Positions 14,472-21,964 of a stretch of 22,007 bases of DNA are shown here, piece after piece; the first letter of the stretch is position 1, and the number at the start of each line of letters is the position of its first letter. A model generated the notes under the pieces. The model saw nothing but the letters and a program-made list of their open reading frames with translations, ran no database searches and was not told where the DNA came from. This DNA comes from Firmicutes bacterium UBA5389 (GTDB lineage Bacteria; Bacillota; DTU025). The stretch is taken from contig DHON01000073.1 in assembly GCA_002409965.1 (NCBI GenBank), positions 1 through 22,007 on the forward strand, read 5' to 3'. The translations under genes were made by a program, and so were the position numbers.

Positions 14472-15902
14472 TCACCTATCACCGTCACGGAAATCGCCCG
14501 ACGCGCCCGAGATAGCCGAGACGATCTGCTCCATGCGCATTCCTCTCGATCCCTTCACCAGCACTACATCGCCCGCGCCCGCTATCTCGCCGATGGCCCG
14601 CGCAGCGCAAGCGTTGTCAGCGCACGCGCAGCACAGCTTGGGATCGAGACCGGCCTCCACCGCCGATGTTCGTGCCCGCGCCGCCAGCGGCCCCACGGCC
14701 ACCACTGCCGACACCCCGGCATTTGCGGCGTACTCGCCCAGCCGGGCGTGGACAGAAGGCCCAGCATCGCCCAGTTCGAGCATGTCTCCGAGGACTGCGA
14801 TGACCCGCCGCCCGCCTGCGTGCTGCAGCGCGGCATCGATGGCACACCTCATAGACGCCGGGTTGGCGTTGTAGGAGTCGTCGATGACCGTGAAACCGCC
14901 TGGCGCCTGCAGGAAATGCATTCTCATTGCAGACGGCCTGAACGAGGCCAGGCCCTCTGCCATCGCCTCGAAGCTGATCCCAAGGCGCCAGCCCACCGCC
15001 AGGGCCGCCAGAGCATTTAGCACGTTGTGCTGCCCGGGCACCGGCACCACAAGCCTGATGGAGGACAAAGCCTGCCCGTCCACGGCCACCGCGAATGACG
15101 TCTCCTCCTCGGAGAGAACTACATCCATCGCCCGAATGCGGCAGTCCCCAGAGAACCCGTACAACACCGCCCGCCCGGGCGCGAACCGTTCCATGGCCCG
15201 GACACGCGGGTCATCGCCGCTTAGAACCGCAAACCCGTGGGCCGGCAGCGCGCAGATCAGCTCCGCCTTGGCATCGGCTATCCCGTCCTGCGAACCGAGC
15301 AGTCCTATGTGGGAGAGACCAACATTTGTGATCACGCCTGCGTCCGGCCGCGCCACGCGGGCCAGGGCGGCGATCTCCCCGGGCGCCCGCATGGCCATTT
15401 CCAGCACCGCCGCATCGTGGTCAGGCTCCAGCCCAAGCAGCGTCAGGGGCATCCCGATCTGGTTGTTCATGTTGCCCTCTGTAGCGAGCACCGAAAGGTC
15501 CGCCCGCAGCACGGCCGCGATCATGTCTTTGGTCGTAGTCTTCCCCGCGCTGCCGGTAACCCCTATCACCGTGGCGTCCATAAGGCGCCTGTGCCATCCT
15601 GCCAAGTCGCCGAGGGCTCGGATGGGGTCATCCACCATGATCAAGCCGAACTCTCGCTGCAGGCCGCCGTAGGAGTCCACAGCGCGTGTCTTTGAGACCA
15701 CGGCTCCTGTGGCTCCCGCCGCCCGGGCCGCGCTCACGAAGTCATGGCCGTCAACACGCTCGCCGGGCAGGGCGAAAAAGAGCGCTCCATCGGCGATGGT
15801 CCTGCTGTCGATTGAGGCGGACGACACCCGCGCGCAAGCCGAGCCCTGCACCAACTCGCCCCGCACGGCGCGCGCGACATCTGCTAGGGTGTAGTCAAGC
15901 AC
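14472..15902 (-). CDS. murF: MurF, UDP-MurNAc-tripeptide--D-Ala-D-Ala ligase
   Basis: Cytoplasmic ATP-dependent ligase that adds D-Ala-D-Ala, completing the pentapeptide substrate of MraY. The N-terminal domain carries SIDSRTIADGALFFALPGERVDGHDF; the ATP-binding loop is GVTGSAGKTTTKD (114-126), followed by the MurF-type TEGNMNNQIGMPLTLL. EMAMRAPGEIAAL corresponds to the usual EMGMRGPGEI with two Gly-to-Ala changes. The C-terminal domain has IDDSYNANPASM and VLGDMLELG, diagnostic for MurF. The 476-residue protein starts at GTG (15902), overlapping the murE stop by 8 bp, with AAGGAGC 9-10 nt upstream inside murE. The murE-murF-mraY order is found in many bacteria; Bacillus subtilis keeps murF elsewhere. 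Confidence 0.97.
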   Translation of the reverse strand: MLDYTLADVARAVRGELVQGSACARVSSASIDSRTIADGALFFALPGERVDGHDFVSAARAAGATGAVVSKTRAVDSYGGLQREFGLIMVDDPIRALGDLAGWHRRLMDATVIGVTGSAGKTTTKDMIAAVLRADLSVLATEGNMNNQIGMPLTLLGLEPDHDAAVLEMAMRAPGEIAALARVARPDAGVITNVGLSHIGLLGSQDGIADAKAELICALPAHGFAVLSGDDPRVRAMERFAPGRAVLYGFSGDCRIRAMDVVLSEEETSFAVAVDGQALSSIRLVVPVPGQHNVLNALAALAVGWRLGISFEAMAEGLASFRPSAMRMHFLQAPGGFTVIDDSYNANPASMRCAIDAALQHAGGRRVIAVLGDMLELGDAGPSVHARLGEYAANAGVSAVVAVGPLAARARTSAVEAGLDPKLCCACADNACAARAIGEIAGAGDVVLVKGSRGMRMEQIVSAISGASGDFRDGDR

Positions 15903-17442
15903 CCGCGATCAGCTCCTTCAGAACAACCTGCGCCGTCTGAACATCGTCGAAATCGATGGTACGGTCGGCGAAAATCTGATACGTCTCATGGCCTTTCCCC
16001 GCGATCAACACTAGGTCGCCGGGGCGTGCGCGCCTGAGGCCCTCGCGGATTGCCTCCGCCCGGTCGAGGATCACCGCCCACCGTTCCCGATCCGCCCCCA
16101 TCCCCGCCGTGACTTCGCGGGCGATGGACGCCGGATTCTCGCTGCGCGGGTTGTCGGAGGTCACGATGGAGTAGTCAGCCATCTGGGACGCTATCCCGCC
16201 CATAAGCGGACGCTTGGTTCGGTCGCGGTCGCCGCCGCAGCCGAACACGCAGATCACAGCGCCCTCGGTGATCCCGCGCGCGGTGGCCAGCACGTTCGCC
16301 AGAGAGTCGGGTGAATGCGCGTAGTCGACTATGACCGCGAATTCCTGGCCCAAATCGACCGACTGGAACCTGCCGGGCACGCCCGCGAAACTGGCCAGCG
16401 CACTCGCAGCCTGCTCCATGGATACCCCAAGTTCGTACGAGGCGGCCATGGCGGCCAGGACGTTGTACACGTTGAACGCTCCCATCAGACGCGATTTCAC
16501 CAGGACGCGCTCGCCCGAGTCAGCATGCCGCACGGCTAAGGATATGCCGCTGGGCCCGATCCGGACCTCCTCGGCCGCCGCCAGGTCGTCGCAGTAGTCC
16601 GGCCGTCGCCCAGGCTCGGCTGAGTATGCTACGATGTGGGCGCCCGAGGCCCGGGACGCCTGCATCATCTTCACCGAGTATCGGTCGTCCATGTTGACCA
16701 CAGCCGATTTGGGCCAGGGCTTGCCGGATCTTGGGCCGAAGCGTCCAAGCCCGCGGAAGAGCCCAGCCTTGGCCTCGGCGTATTCGTCCACCGTGCTGTG
16801 AAAGTCCAGATGGTCGTGGCCGATGTTGGTGAAGACCGCGACATCGAAGTCGACCAGTTCTGTGCGCCTGAGCGCGATGGCGTGCGATGAGACCTCCATC
16901 ACTGCCCGACCCAGGCCGCCGCTGCGCATCTCGTAGAAGATCTCCTGCAAGTCGGCGGACTCGGGCGTGGTATTGGGAGCCGGACGGACTGAGCATCCGG
17001 TCCTGTATCCAATTGTGCCGATGAGCCCTGCGGACATGCCCGCCGTTTCCAGGATGTGGGCGATGATGTGCGTGGTAGTGGTCTTGCCTTTGGTGCCGGT
17101 TACGCCGGCCACCACCATTCGCGCCGATGGGTCGCCATAGAACTCGCGGGCGATGACCCCCAGCGCGCGACGGGTATCGGGCACGCGCACCACGGTGACG
17201 CCCTCGGGCGCATCCACCTCGCGTCCACGCGAAATCAACACCACACTTGCCCCGCTCTCAACCGCCTCGGCAATGAAACGGTGACCGTCGAAGCGCGCCC
17301 CCTCGAACGCCGCGAAGAGGGCGCCGGGGCCGGCCACTTTGCGAGAGTCGTAAGCCAGGCTCGTGACCCGGGTCTGCCCATCGCCTTCGATCTCAGGCGC
17401 GTCTAGGCGCGCAAGCAGCTGATTCAGGGTCTTCACAGGCAT
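15895..17442 (-). CDS. murE: MurE, UDP-MurNAc-L-Ala-D-Glu--meso-diaminopimelate ligase
   Basis: Adds the third amino acid of the peptide stem. The specificity motif is DNPRSENP (about residues 430-437); the Arg indicates meso-diaminopimelate rather than L-lysine, so the wall is predicted to be A1-gamma type. Other blocks are GVTGTKGKTTTTHIIAHILE (ATP loop), NTTPESADLQ, MEVSSHAIALRR, the probable carbamylated lysine in EYAEAKAGLF and VIVDYAHSPDSL near FGCGGDRDRTKRPLM. The C-terminus has IAGKGHETYQ. The ATG at 17442 (MPVKTLNQLL) follows AGAGGA by 9 nt. The ATG at 17451 overlaps the PBP stop in an ATGA and has the same site immediately before it, so it is the alternative. It yields 515 residues and overlaps murF. 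Confidence 0.97.
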   Translation of the reverse strand: MPVKTLNQLLARLDAPEIEGDGQTRVTSLAYDSRKVAGPGALFAAFEGARFDGHRFIAEAVESGASVVLISRGREVDAPEGVTVVRVPDTRRALGVIAREFYGDPSARMVVAGVTGTKGKTTTTHIIAHILETAGMSAGLIGTIGYRTGCSVRPAPNTTPESADLQEIFYEMRSGGLGRAVMEVSSHAIALRRTELVDFDVAVFTNIGHDHLDFHSTVDEYAEAKAGLFRGLGRFGPRSGKPWPKSAVVNMDDRYSVKMMQASRASGAHIVAYSAEPGRRPDYCDDLAAAEEVRIGPSGISLAVRHADSGERVLVKSRLMGAFNVYNVLAAMAASYELGVSMEQAASALASFAGVPGRFQSVDLGQEFAVIVDYAHSPDSLANVLATARGITEGAVICVFGCGGDRDRTKRPLMGGIASQMADYSIVTSDNPRSENPASIAREVTAGMGADRERWAVILDRAEAIREGLRRARPGDLVLIAGKGHETYQIFADRTIDFDDVQTAQVVLKELIAGA

Positions 17443-17447
17443 ATCTC

Positions 17448-19580
17448 TCATTCCTCTAGGGTAATGGTTATGGCCGAACCCCGCCTGACCGCGGCGCCGG
17501 CCGAAGGCTGTTGTCGCGACACGATGCCGCGCCCCTCAGGCTGCACTGCAAGCCCTCGGGCGCCCAAGAGGAGCACGGCCTCCTTAAGAGTCTTCCCAGT
17601 CACGTCCGGCACTTCCACAAAATCGTCTTCGAGATCATATAGTTCCTCAGGCCCAAAGTAAACGACAACGGTCGTCCCCGCAGCCACGCGCGAGCCCGCT
17701 TTGGGGACCTGGTTGGTCGCGACATCGCCGGCGCCCTCCGCCCTAACCCCGAACCCGGCCGCGCGCAGCATGGCCAGCGACTCCTGGTTGGTCTTGCCGA
17801 TCACGTCAGGCACAGTCGCCACGATGGACGCCAGTTGCTGCGTTGGCGCGCCCGCAACGTCCATCGGCGGAATTTCCATGTAGCGCAGCACATCCCGCAT
17901 CACAGCCGCAAACGCGGGCGCGGCAAGCACGCCGCCGTACTTGATGTCGGTCTTGGGTTCGTCCAGCACGACCAGGACTGCCACGCGCGGATCGTTGGCC
18001 GGAGCGTAGCCCATGAACGAGGCCACCCGCTTGTCGCCGTACCTTCCACGCTCAGGCTTCTGCGCTGTGCCCGTCTTCCCTGCCACAGCGTAGCCTGGAA
18101 CTGCCGCCCGCGCGCCCGACCCGTTGACCACCACCGACTCAAGTATTGCAGAAAGCTGGCGGGCGCTTCGCTCCGATATGACTTGCCTGATGCGGGTGGG
18201 AGCGAACTGGCGCACCAGGGCGCCGGATGGATCGAGAACCTCTCGAACCAGCATCGGCTGCATGAGCGTGCCGCCGTTCGCGATGGCGCACAGTGCGTTC
18301 AGGAGCTGGAGAGGGGTGACTGAAATCCCCTGTCCGAACCCGCTGGTGGCCAATTCTACCGGCCCCATCCGAGACGCGCTGTGCATCATGCCCACGGCCT
18401 CCCCCGGAAAGTCGATGCCCGTCTTGTCGGTAAGGCCGAACGCGCGGACATACCGGGCAAACGTCTCCGGCCCGAGCCTAATGGCGATGGTAGCGAACAC
18501 CGGGTTGCACGAGTTCTCTACGGCCTCGGTGAAGGTCTGGGAGCCGTGACCGCCAGCCTTCCAGCACCGAATGGTCCGATCTTCCACCTTGATGTGGCCC
18601 GCGTCGTAGAACCCAGTGGTTGGCGTGACGACCCCTTCTTCCAGCGCGGCCGCCGAAGTTACCACCTTGAACGTGGAACCTGGCTCCAACATGTCGCATA
18701 CGGCGATGTTCCGACGGAGGCTCGAGGGGTAGCGGCCGTAGTCATTTGGGTTGAAGGTCGGGCGCATCGCCATCGCCAGGACCTCGCCTGTTTTCGGGTC
18801 CATGGCCAGGATAATCCCTTTTTCGGATCGGGTGTCGGCTATTGCCCGTTCCAGCTCGCGCTCGCATATGTACTGTATCACTTCATCGATGGTGAGCACG
18901 ATGCTGTTTCCGTCCTTGGCGGGGGCGTAGGAGTGCTCTCCCTCGGGTATCTCTTTGCCGGTGGCGTCGCGCTCAGCGACTATCTGACCGCGCACGCCCC
19001 TGAGCTCCGAGTCGTAGAGCTGCTCCAGGCCTTCAAGGCCCTGGTTGTCGATCCCGGCGATACCTATCACCTGCGCTGCCAGGGTGTCCCTTGGGTAGAA
19101 GCGCTGGCCGCTCTCGGCGACCCCGATCCCCGGAGCCGACATCTCCTTGATACGCGCCGCCACATCATGCTCCACCTTGCGCTTGAGCCACACAGTCTGC
19201 TGCCTAGTGGTGAGCTTCGCGAGGAGCGTGTCCTGCCCCATCTCCAAGACCGATGCGAGCTGGCGCGCCGCGGCGACTGGATCGCGAATTTCCGCCGGAA
19301 TAGCATAGACCGAATCGGCGCTAATGCTTACGGCCAGTTCCCGCAGGTTTCTATCGTAGACCGTGCCGCGCCTCGGATCCACAGGAACAGGCCGCATTCT
19401 CTGCTCCAGAGCGCGCGCGTGAAGCTCGGGACCCTTCACAATCTGCACCCAGCCCAACCTGAAGATGAGCGCAATAAAAACGCCAGTCATCAGGATAAAG
19501 AGGACATAGACCCGCTTTCTCGCGATGACCGACGGCGAAGCCTGATATGATGGGCGAGATGCACGTCGAACCGACACCAC
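17448..19580 (-). CDS. spoVD: SpoVD/FtsI-type class B penicillin-binding protein with two PASTA domains
   Basis: Transpeptidase that cross-links septal or spore-cortex peptidoglycan with its SEDS partner FtsW/SpoVE. A short cytoplasmic tail and one membrane helix (VYVLFILMTGVFIALIFRL) precede the dimerisation domain (RRGTVYDRNLRELA to about residue 220). The transpeptidase domain has EPGSTFK (catalytic Ser about 302), ENSCNP and AGKTGTAQKP, plus RCWKAGGHGSQTF shared with SpoVD. Two PASTA domains end the protein (about residues 588-643 and 655-709); Bacillus SpoVD has one. Counted from the GTG at 19580 it has 710 residues. A GGGGG site lies 5 nt upstream; the GTG at 19592 has none, and the adjacent GTG at 19577 is possible. 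No second class B PBP is in the cluster, so it may serve division as well as sporulation. Confidence 0.93.
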   Translation of the reverse strand: MVSVRRASRPSYQASPSVIARKRVYVLFILMTGVFIALIFRLGWVQIVKGPELHARALEQRMRPVPVDPRRGTVYDRNLRELAVSISADSVYAIPAEIRDPVAAARQLASVLEMGQDTLLAKLTTRQQTVWLKRKVEHDVAARIKEMSAPGIGVAESGQRFYPRDTLAAQVIGIAGIDNQGLEGLEQLYDSELRGVRGQIVAERDATGKEIPEGEHSYAPAKDGNSIVLTIDEVIQYICERELERAIADTRSEKGIILAMDPKTGEVLAMAMRPTFNPNDYGRYPSSLRRNIAVCDMLEPGSTFKVVTSAAALEEGVVTPTTGFYDAGHIKVEDRTIRCWKAGGHGSQTFTEAVENSCNPVFATIAIRLGPETFARYVRAFGLTDKTGIDFPGEAVGMMHSASRMGPVELATSGFGQGISVTPLQLLNALCAIANGGTLMQPMLVREVLDPSGALVRQFAPTRIRQVISERSARQLSAILESVVVNGSGARAAVPGYAVAGKTGTAQKPERGRYGDKRVASFMGYAPANDPRVAVLVVLDEPKTDIKYGGVLAAPAFAAVMRDVLRYMEIPPMDVAGAPTQQLASIVATVPDVIGKTNQESLAMLRAAGFGVRAEGAGDVATNQVPKAGSRVAAGTTVVVYFGPEELYDLEDDFVEVPDVTGKTLKEAVLLLGARGLAVQPEGRGIVSRQQPSAGAAVRRGSAITITLEE

Positions 19581-19604
19581 AGAAGCCCCCACACGTTATT
19601 TGGA

Positions 19605-20126
19605 TCACTCAAGCACCGACGGGAGCCGGGCCGGCGGAACGACAGACCACGCGGCAACCAGATTTGATACCGCCGCGACTGCCATCTGCTCCACAACGCC
19701 GGCAACGCTGGCAAGCACAGTGGGCGGTTCTGATACGGCGGCGGTCCCGCCGGCCGGCACTGCCGCGGCGACTGAATCCGGCGCGGGGCGCGCGTCCACC
19801 AGCACTACTCCCGTGCTGAGCGGATCGATCATCCCCAGCTCAGCCCGGGCCACCCAGTCCACTCTATCCAGAGATTCAGCGCGGGCAAGCTCAAGCGACT
19901 TGCGTCCCCATTCCTTCTTGAGCGACTCTGCCCGTGCCCGGGCTTCATCGCGTCTGTCGCTTGCGCGCACAATCTCAACCCTCTGCGCGACGAAGGTGAC
20001 CGGGAGGGCAATAGCCAGTAGAGCCACGAGACCGCACGCGGCCATGAGCCGCGCGGTCCGCGACGATCTGCGCCTGGCCGACTCGCGCCCTAGCTGTCCA
20101 ATTCTTGCATAACTGCACTCCATCAC
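19605..20126 (-). CDS. ftsL: FtsL-like divisome protein with a long C-terminal extension
   Basis: Small bitopic membrane protein between rsmH and the PBP gene, the standard place of ftsL. A basic cytoplasmic tail (RRRSSRTAR) leads to one membrane helix (LMAACGLVALLAIALPVTFVA, about 27-47). A charged heptad-like stretch follows (VEIVRASDRRDEARARAESLKKEWGRKSLELARAESLDRVDWVARAELGMI, about 50-100), typical of the FtsL/DivIC coiled coil and ending in the family's A-x-x-x-L-G-M turn. About 60 further residues rich in Ala, Val and Pro are not typical; FtsL usually stops near 100-130. The GTG at 20126 overlaps the rsmH stop by one base and has GAGAGG 7 nt upstream; ATG at 20123 is an alternative. Sequence conservation is low, so the call rests on architecture and position. 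Confidence 0.8.
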   Translation of the reverse strand: MMECSYARIGQLGRESARRRSSRTARLMAACGLVALLAIALPVTFVAQRVEIVRASDRRDEARARAESLKKEWGRKSLELARAESLDRVDWVARAELGMIDPLSTGVVLVDARPAPDSVAAAVPAGGTAAVSEPPTVLASVAGVVEQMAVAAVSNLVAAWSVVPPARLPSVLE

Positions 20127-21085
20127 TATTCATCCTCTCCCGGGCCTAGAACTTTGATTGCCGCCCTGAGCTTGGCGCTTCGCGCCCTGGGATTCACACG
20201 CACCTCATCCTCCGAAGGACGAACGGGCTTGCGCGTGATCACCTCGAGAGCCTTCCTCCGGCCGCACACGCAAGCCGGAAGAGACGGCGGACAGGAACAC
20301 GGGCGCTCCCTGGCTCTGAAAAGCTCTTTGACGATCCTGTCTTCCAGCGAATGATACGAGATGGTCACTATGCGCGCCCCGCAGGCGGCCGCCCTGACCG
20401 CTCCTTCCGTTCCCCTCCGAACCGAACCGAGTTCATCGTTGACCGCTATTCTGAGGGCCTGGAACGTCCTGCGAGCGGGATGCGGCCCATCGCGCCGCGT
20501 CGCCCCATCCGGCGCCGCCTCGAGTATCACTTGCACAAGGCGCCCAGTAGTCAGTATGGGGGCCTTCTGCCTCTCCTGGACGATTCGGCGCGCAATGCGC
20601 CGGGCCCACCGTTCCTCACCGTAGTCGAAGATTACCCTCTCCAAGTCGCGAACTGACGCCGTGTTGACTATGTGCGCCGCAGTGAGCTGGCTTTCCTGGT
20701 CCATCCGCATGTCGAGTGGGGTGTCCTCCCTATAGGTGAAGCCGCGTTCAGCCGCGTCCAGCTGATGAGAGCTGACCCCCAAGTCGAACAGGACGCCGTC
20801 CGGAGCGCCATGCCCCAGCTGCCGCAGAAGATCTTCTATGTCGCCGTAGTCTCCGTGCACCAGGCACACCCGACACGGCGCGTCGGCAAGCGCCACCGCG
20901 GCCGCTTCCAGCGCTCGCCGGTCACGATCTATCCCGATGAGCACGCCTTCGGGGCCAATCCCTCCGGCTATCACCCTGGAATGGCCCGCGCCGCCCAGGG
21001 TGCAGTCGACGATCACATCGCCCGGAGCCGGCGCTAGGTAACTCATAACCTCTTCTACCATTACTGGTCGGTGTCTGTAGTCCAT
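20126..21085 (-). CDS. rsmH: RsmH, 16S rRNA m4C1402 methyltransferase
   Basis: SAM-dependent enzyme (also MraW) that N4-methylates C1402 in the 16S rRNA P-site. The 319-residue protein opens HRPVMVEEVMSYLAPAPGDVIVDCTLGGAGHS, the conserved start and SAM-binding motif. It then has GIDRDRRAL, VHGDYGDI, DGVLFDLGVSSHQLD, RGFTYREDTPLDMRMD and NDYGEERWARRIA-like FDYGEERWARRIARRIV, and ends with the RKPVRPSEDEVRVNPRARSAKLR tail seen throughout the family. The ATG at 21085 has GGGAG 7 nt upstream. It follows mraZ by 51 bp and overlaps the ftsL start by one base. Its location as the second gene of the dcw cluster is nearly universal. Confidence 0.97.
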   Translation of the reverse strand: MDYRHRPVMVEEVMSYLAPAPGDVIVDCTLGGAGHSRVIAGGIGPEGVLIGIDRDRRALEAAAVALADAPCRVCLVHGDYGDIEDLLRQLGHGAPDGVLFDLGVSSHQLDAAERGFTYREDTPLDMRMDQESQLTAAHIVNTASVRDLERVIFDYGEERWARRIARRIVQERQKAPILTTGRLVQVILEAAPDGATRRDGPHPARRTFQALRIAVNDELGSVRRGTEGAVRAAACGARIVTISYHSLEDRIVKELFRARERPCSCPPSLPACVCGRRKALEVITRKPVRPSEDEVRVNPRARSAKLRAAIKVLGPGEDE

Positions 21086-21136
21086 CGGTCAGCTCCCGCT
21101 ACATCGGCGGCTGCCCGCTGGCGAAAGCCGCCGTTA

Positions 21137-21565
21137 TCAACTCAAGGACACGAGCTTCTCCGCAATGGTTTCGTAGGAGCCCGACACCTGCAGTAGATAC
21201 TCTTCCCATAGCTCTTGGGCCCATATCTCGAACCTTGACGAAACGCCGATCACCACGACATCCCGCTCGATGCGAGCGTATTGCCTGAGATGAGGCGGTA
21301 TCAGTGCTCTGCCTTGGCGGTCGAGCTCACACTCGCTTGCGCCCGAGAAGAACAACCTGGAGAAGGCGCGCCCATCGGCCATGGTCATCGGGAGCGTAGT
21401 GAGCTTCTGCTCTTGGTTCCGCCATTCGCCCTCGGCGAACCCGAACAAGCACGTGTCGAGGCCGCGAGTCAGGATGACCTTGCCATCGAGTTCCTCGCGG
21501 AATCTGGAAGGCACTATGATTCGCCCCTTGTTGTCCAGGGAGTGCCGGAACTCTCCTATGAACAC
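21137..21565 (-). CDS. mraZ: MraZ, transcriptional regulator of the dcw cluster
   Basis: AbrB-like (SpoVT-AbrB fold) DNA-binding protein made of two similar domains; it forms a ring and controls its own operon. At 142 residues it is normal length. The first domain begins FIGEFRHSLDNKGRIIVPSRFREEL and the second has SECELDRQGRALIPPHLRQYA, each with the DxxGRxxxP signature. The GTG start at 21565 is preceded by GGTGG 6 nt upstream. Directly before it lie three 10-bp AAGTGG-type repeats that are its likely binding site, and the ribosome-binding site falls within the last repeat, so MraZ could block both transcription and translation start. Identification is secure. Confidence 0.97.
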   Translation of the reverse strand: MFIGEFRHSLDNKGRIIVPSRFREELDGKVILTRGLDTCLFGFAEGEWRNQEQKLTTLPMTMADGRAFSRLFFSGASECELDRQGRALIPPHLRQYARIERDVVVIGVSSRFEIWAQELWEEYLLQVSGSYETIAEKLVSLS

Positions 21566-21570
21566 CGTAG

Positions 21571-21600
21571 TCCACCACTTTGCTCCACTCTACTCCACTT
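21571..21600 (-). promoter_or_regulatory. MraZ operator: three 10-bp direct repeats
   Basis: On the minus strand three adjacent 10-mers read AAGTGGAGTA (21591-21600), GAGTGGAGCA (21581-21590) and AAGTGGTGGA (21571-21580), sharing RAGTGG at exact 10-bp spacing. MraZ-binding boxes in other bacteria are short direct repeats of this kind (AAAGTG[TG] in Mycoplasma, TGGG-type in Escherichia coli) just before mraZ. A possible weak -10 (GATAGT, about 21602-21607) abuts the site, but no -35 is clear. Confidence 0.7.
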
Positions 21601-21745
21601 GGACTATCATTTCGAGGCCCAAACGCTTTCTCCTGCAACGATCGTCAGATATTTCGTCATTGTTGCCCATCGCCTGCGCGGGTCCGCGCCCGCACTAGTC
21701 CGCGCCCGCGCCAGGCCCCCGTGCCAGACACCGTTCGCGTCCGCA

Positions 21746-21788
21746 CCCAATCTTAGCGCGAACCCTGTGTCAAATGACTCAGGCGGTT
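21746..21788. repeat. Direct repeat, copy 1
   Basis: The last 33 bp (21756-21788) are identical to 21975-22007. The match extends leftward to 43 bp with three transitions (at 21750, 21751 and 21755). The minus strand contains TTGACACAGGGTTCGCGC. Confidence 0.9.
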
Positions 21789-21802
21789 AACATAATGTTC
21801 AC
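21786..21802. promoter_or_regulatory. AT-rich dyad, possible operator
   Basis: GTTAACAT-A-ATGTTCAC: two 8-bp half-sites that mirror each other at 7 of 8 positions around a central A. It stands out in very GC-rich surroundings and overlaps the right end of direct-repeat copy 1. The size and symmetry suit a dimeric repressor, but no regulator can be named. Confidence 0.35.
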
Positions 21803-21844
21803 CGCGGGCCCCGCAATCCGGTCGCGGGAAGGCTTGTGCGTGGT

Positions 21845-21881
21845 GCGGGCCGCTGGCGCAAGGAGGAGCGCCGCGGCCCGC
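21845..21881. other. Large GC-rich inverted repeat (hairpin) between the direct repeats
   Basis: Arms 21845-21859 and 21868-21881 pair over 14 bp with one bulged T around the 8-nt loop AAGGAGGA (plus strand). The minus-strand loop is TCCTCCTT. Neither side has a T-tract, so it is not a standard intrinsic terminator. Confidence 0.6.
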
Positions 21882-21945
21882 CGCGTGTAGCTGACGGTTT
21901 GATGTGGGACTAAATGGCTGCGGATCCCAGGGGGTGGCGGTCGCG

Positions 21946-21958
21946 GCGAACCTGTGTC
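21946..21958. repeat. Short diverged copy of the direct-repeat core
   Basis: GCGAACCTGTGTC matches the core of the direct repeat (GCGAACCCTGTGTC) with one base missing. It lies 31 bp before the core of copy 2. Confidence 0.4.
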
Positions 21959-21964
21959 TTTTTG

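Noticed and set aside
18381..19550. Long plus-strand open frame opposite the PBP gene
   Set aside because: It is antisense to the conserved transpeptidase coding sequence, has shadow-type composition and no recognisable domain. The same holds for the other long plus-strand frames (for example 5291-6577 and 10454-11482).
21676..21722. Candidate CRISPR or tandem array from TCCGCGCCCGC repeats
   Set aside because: Only two 11-bp copies 16 bp apart in GC-rich low-complexity DNA; no spacers of regular size and no cas genes.
21756..21788. TTGACA in the repeat as a vegetative -35 for mraZ
   Set aside because: No -10 resembling TATAAT occurs 16-18 nt downstream in either copy. TAAGAT in copy 1 is only 12 nt away.
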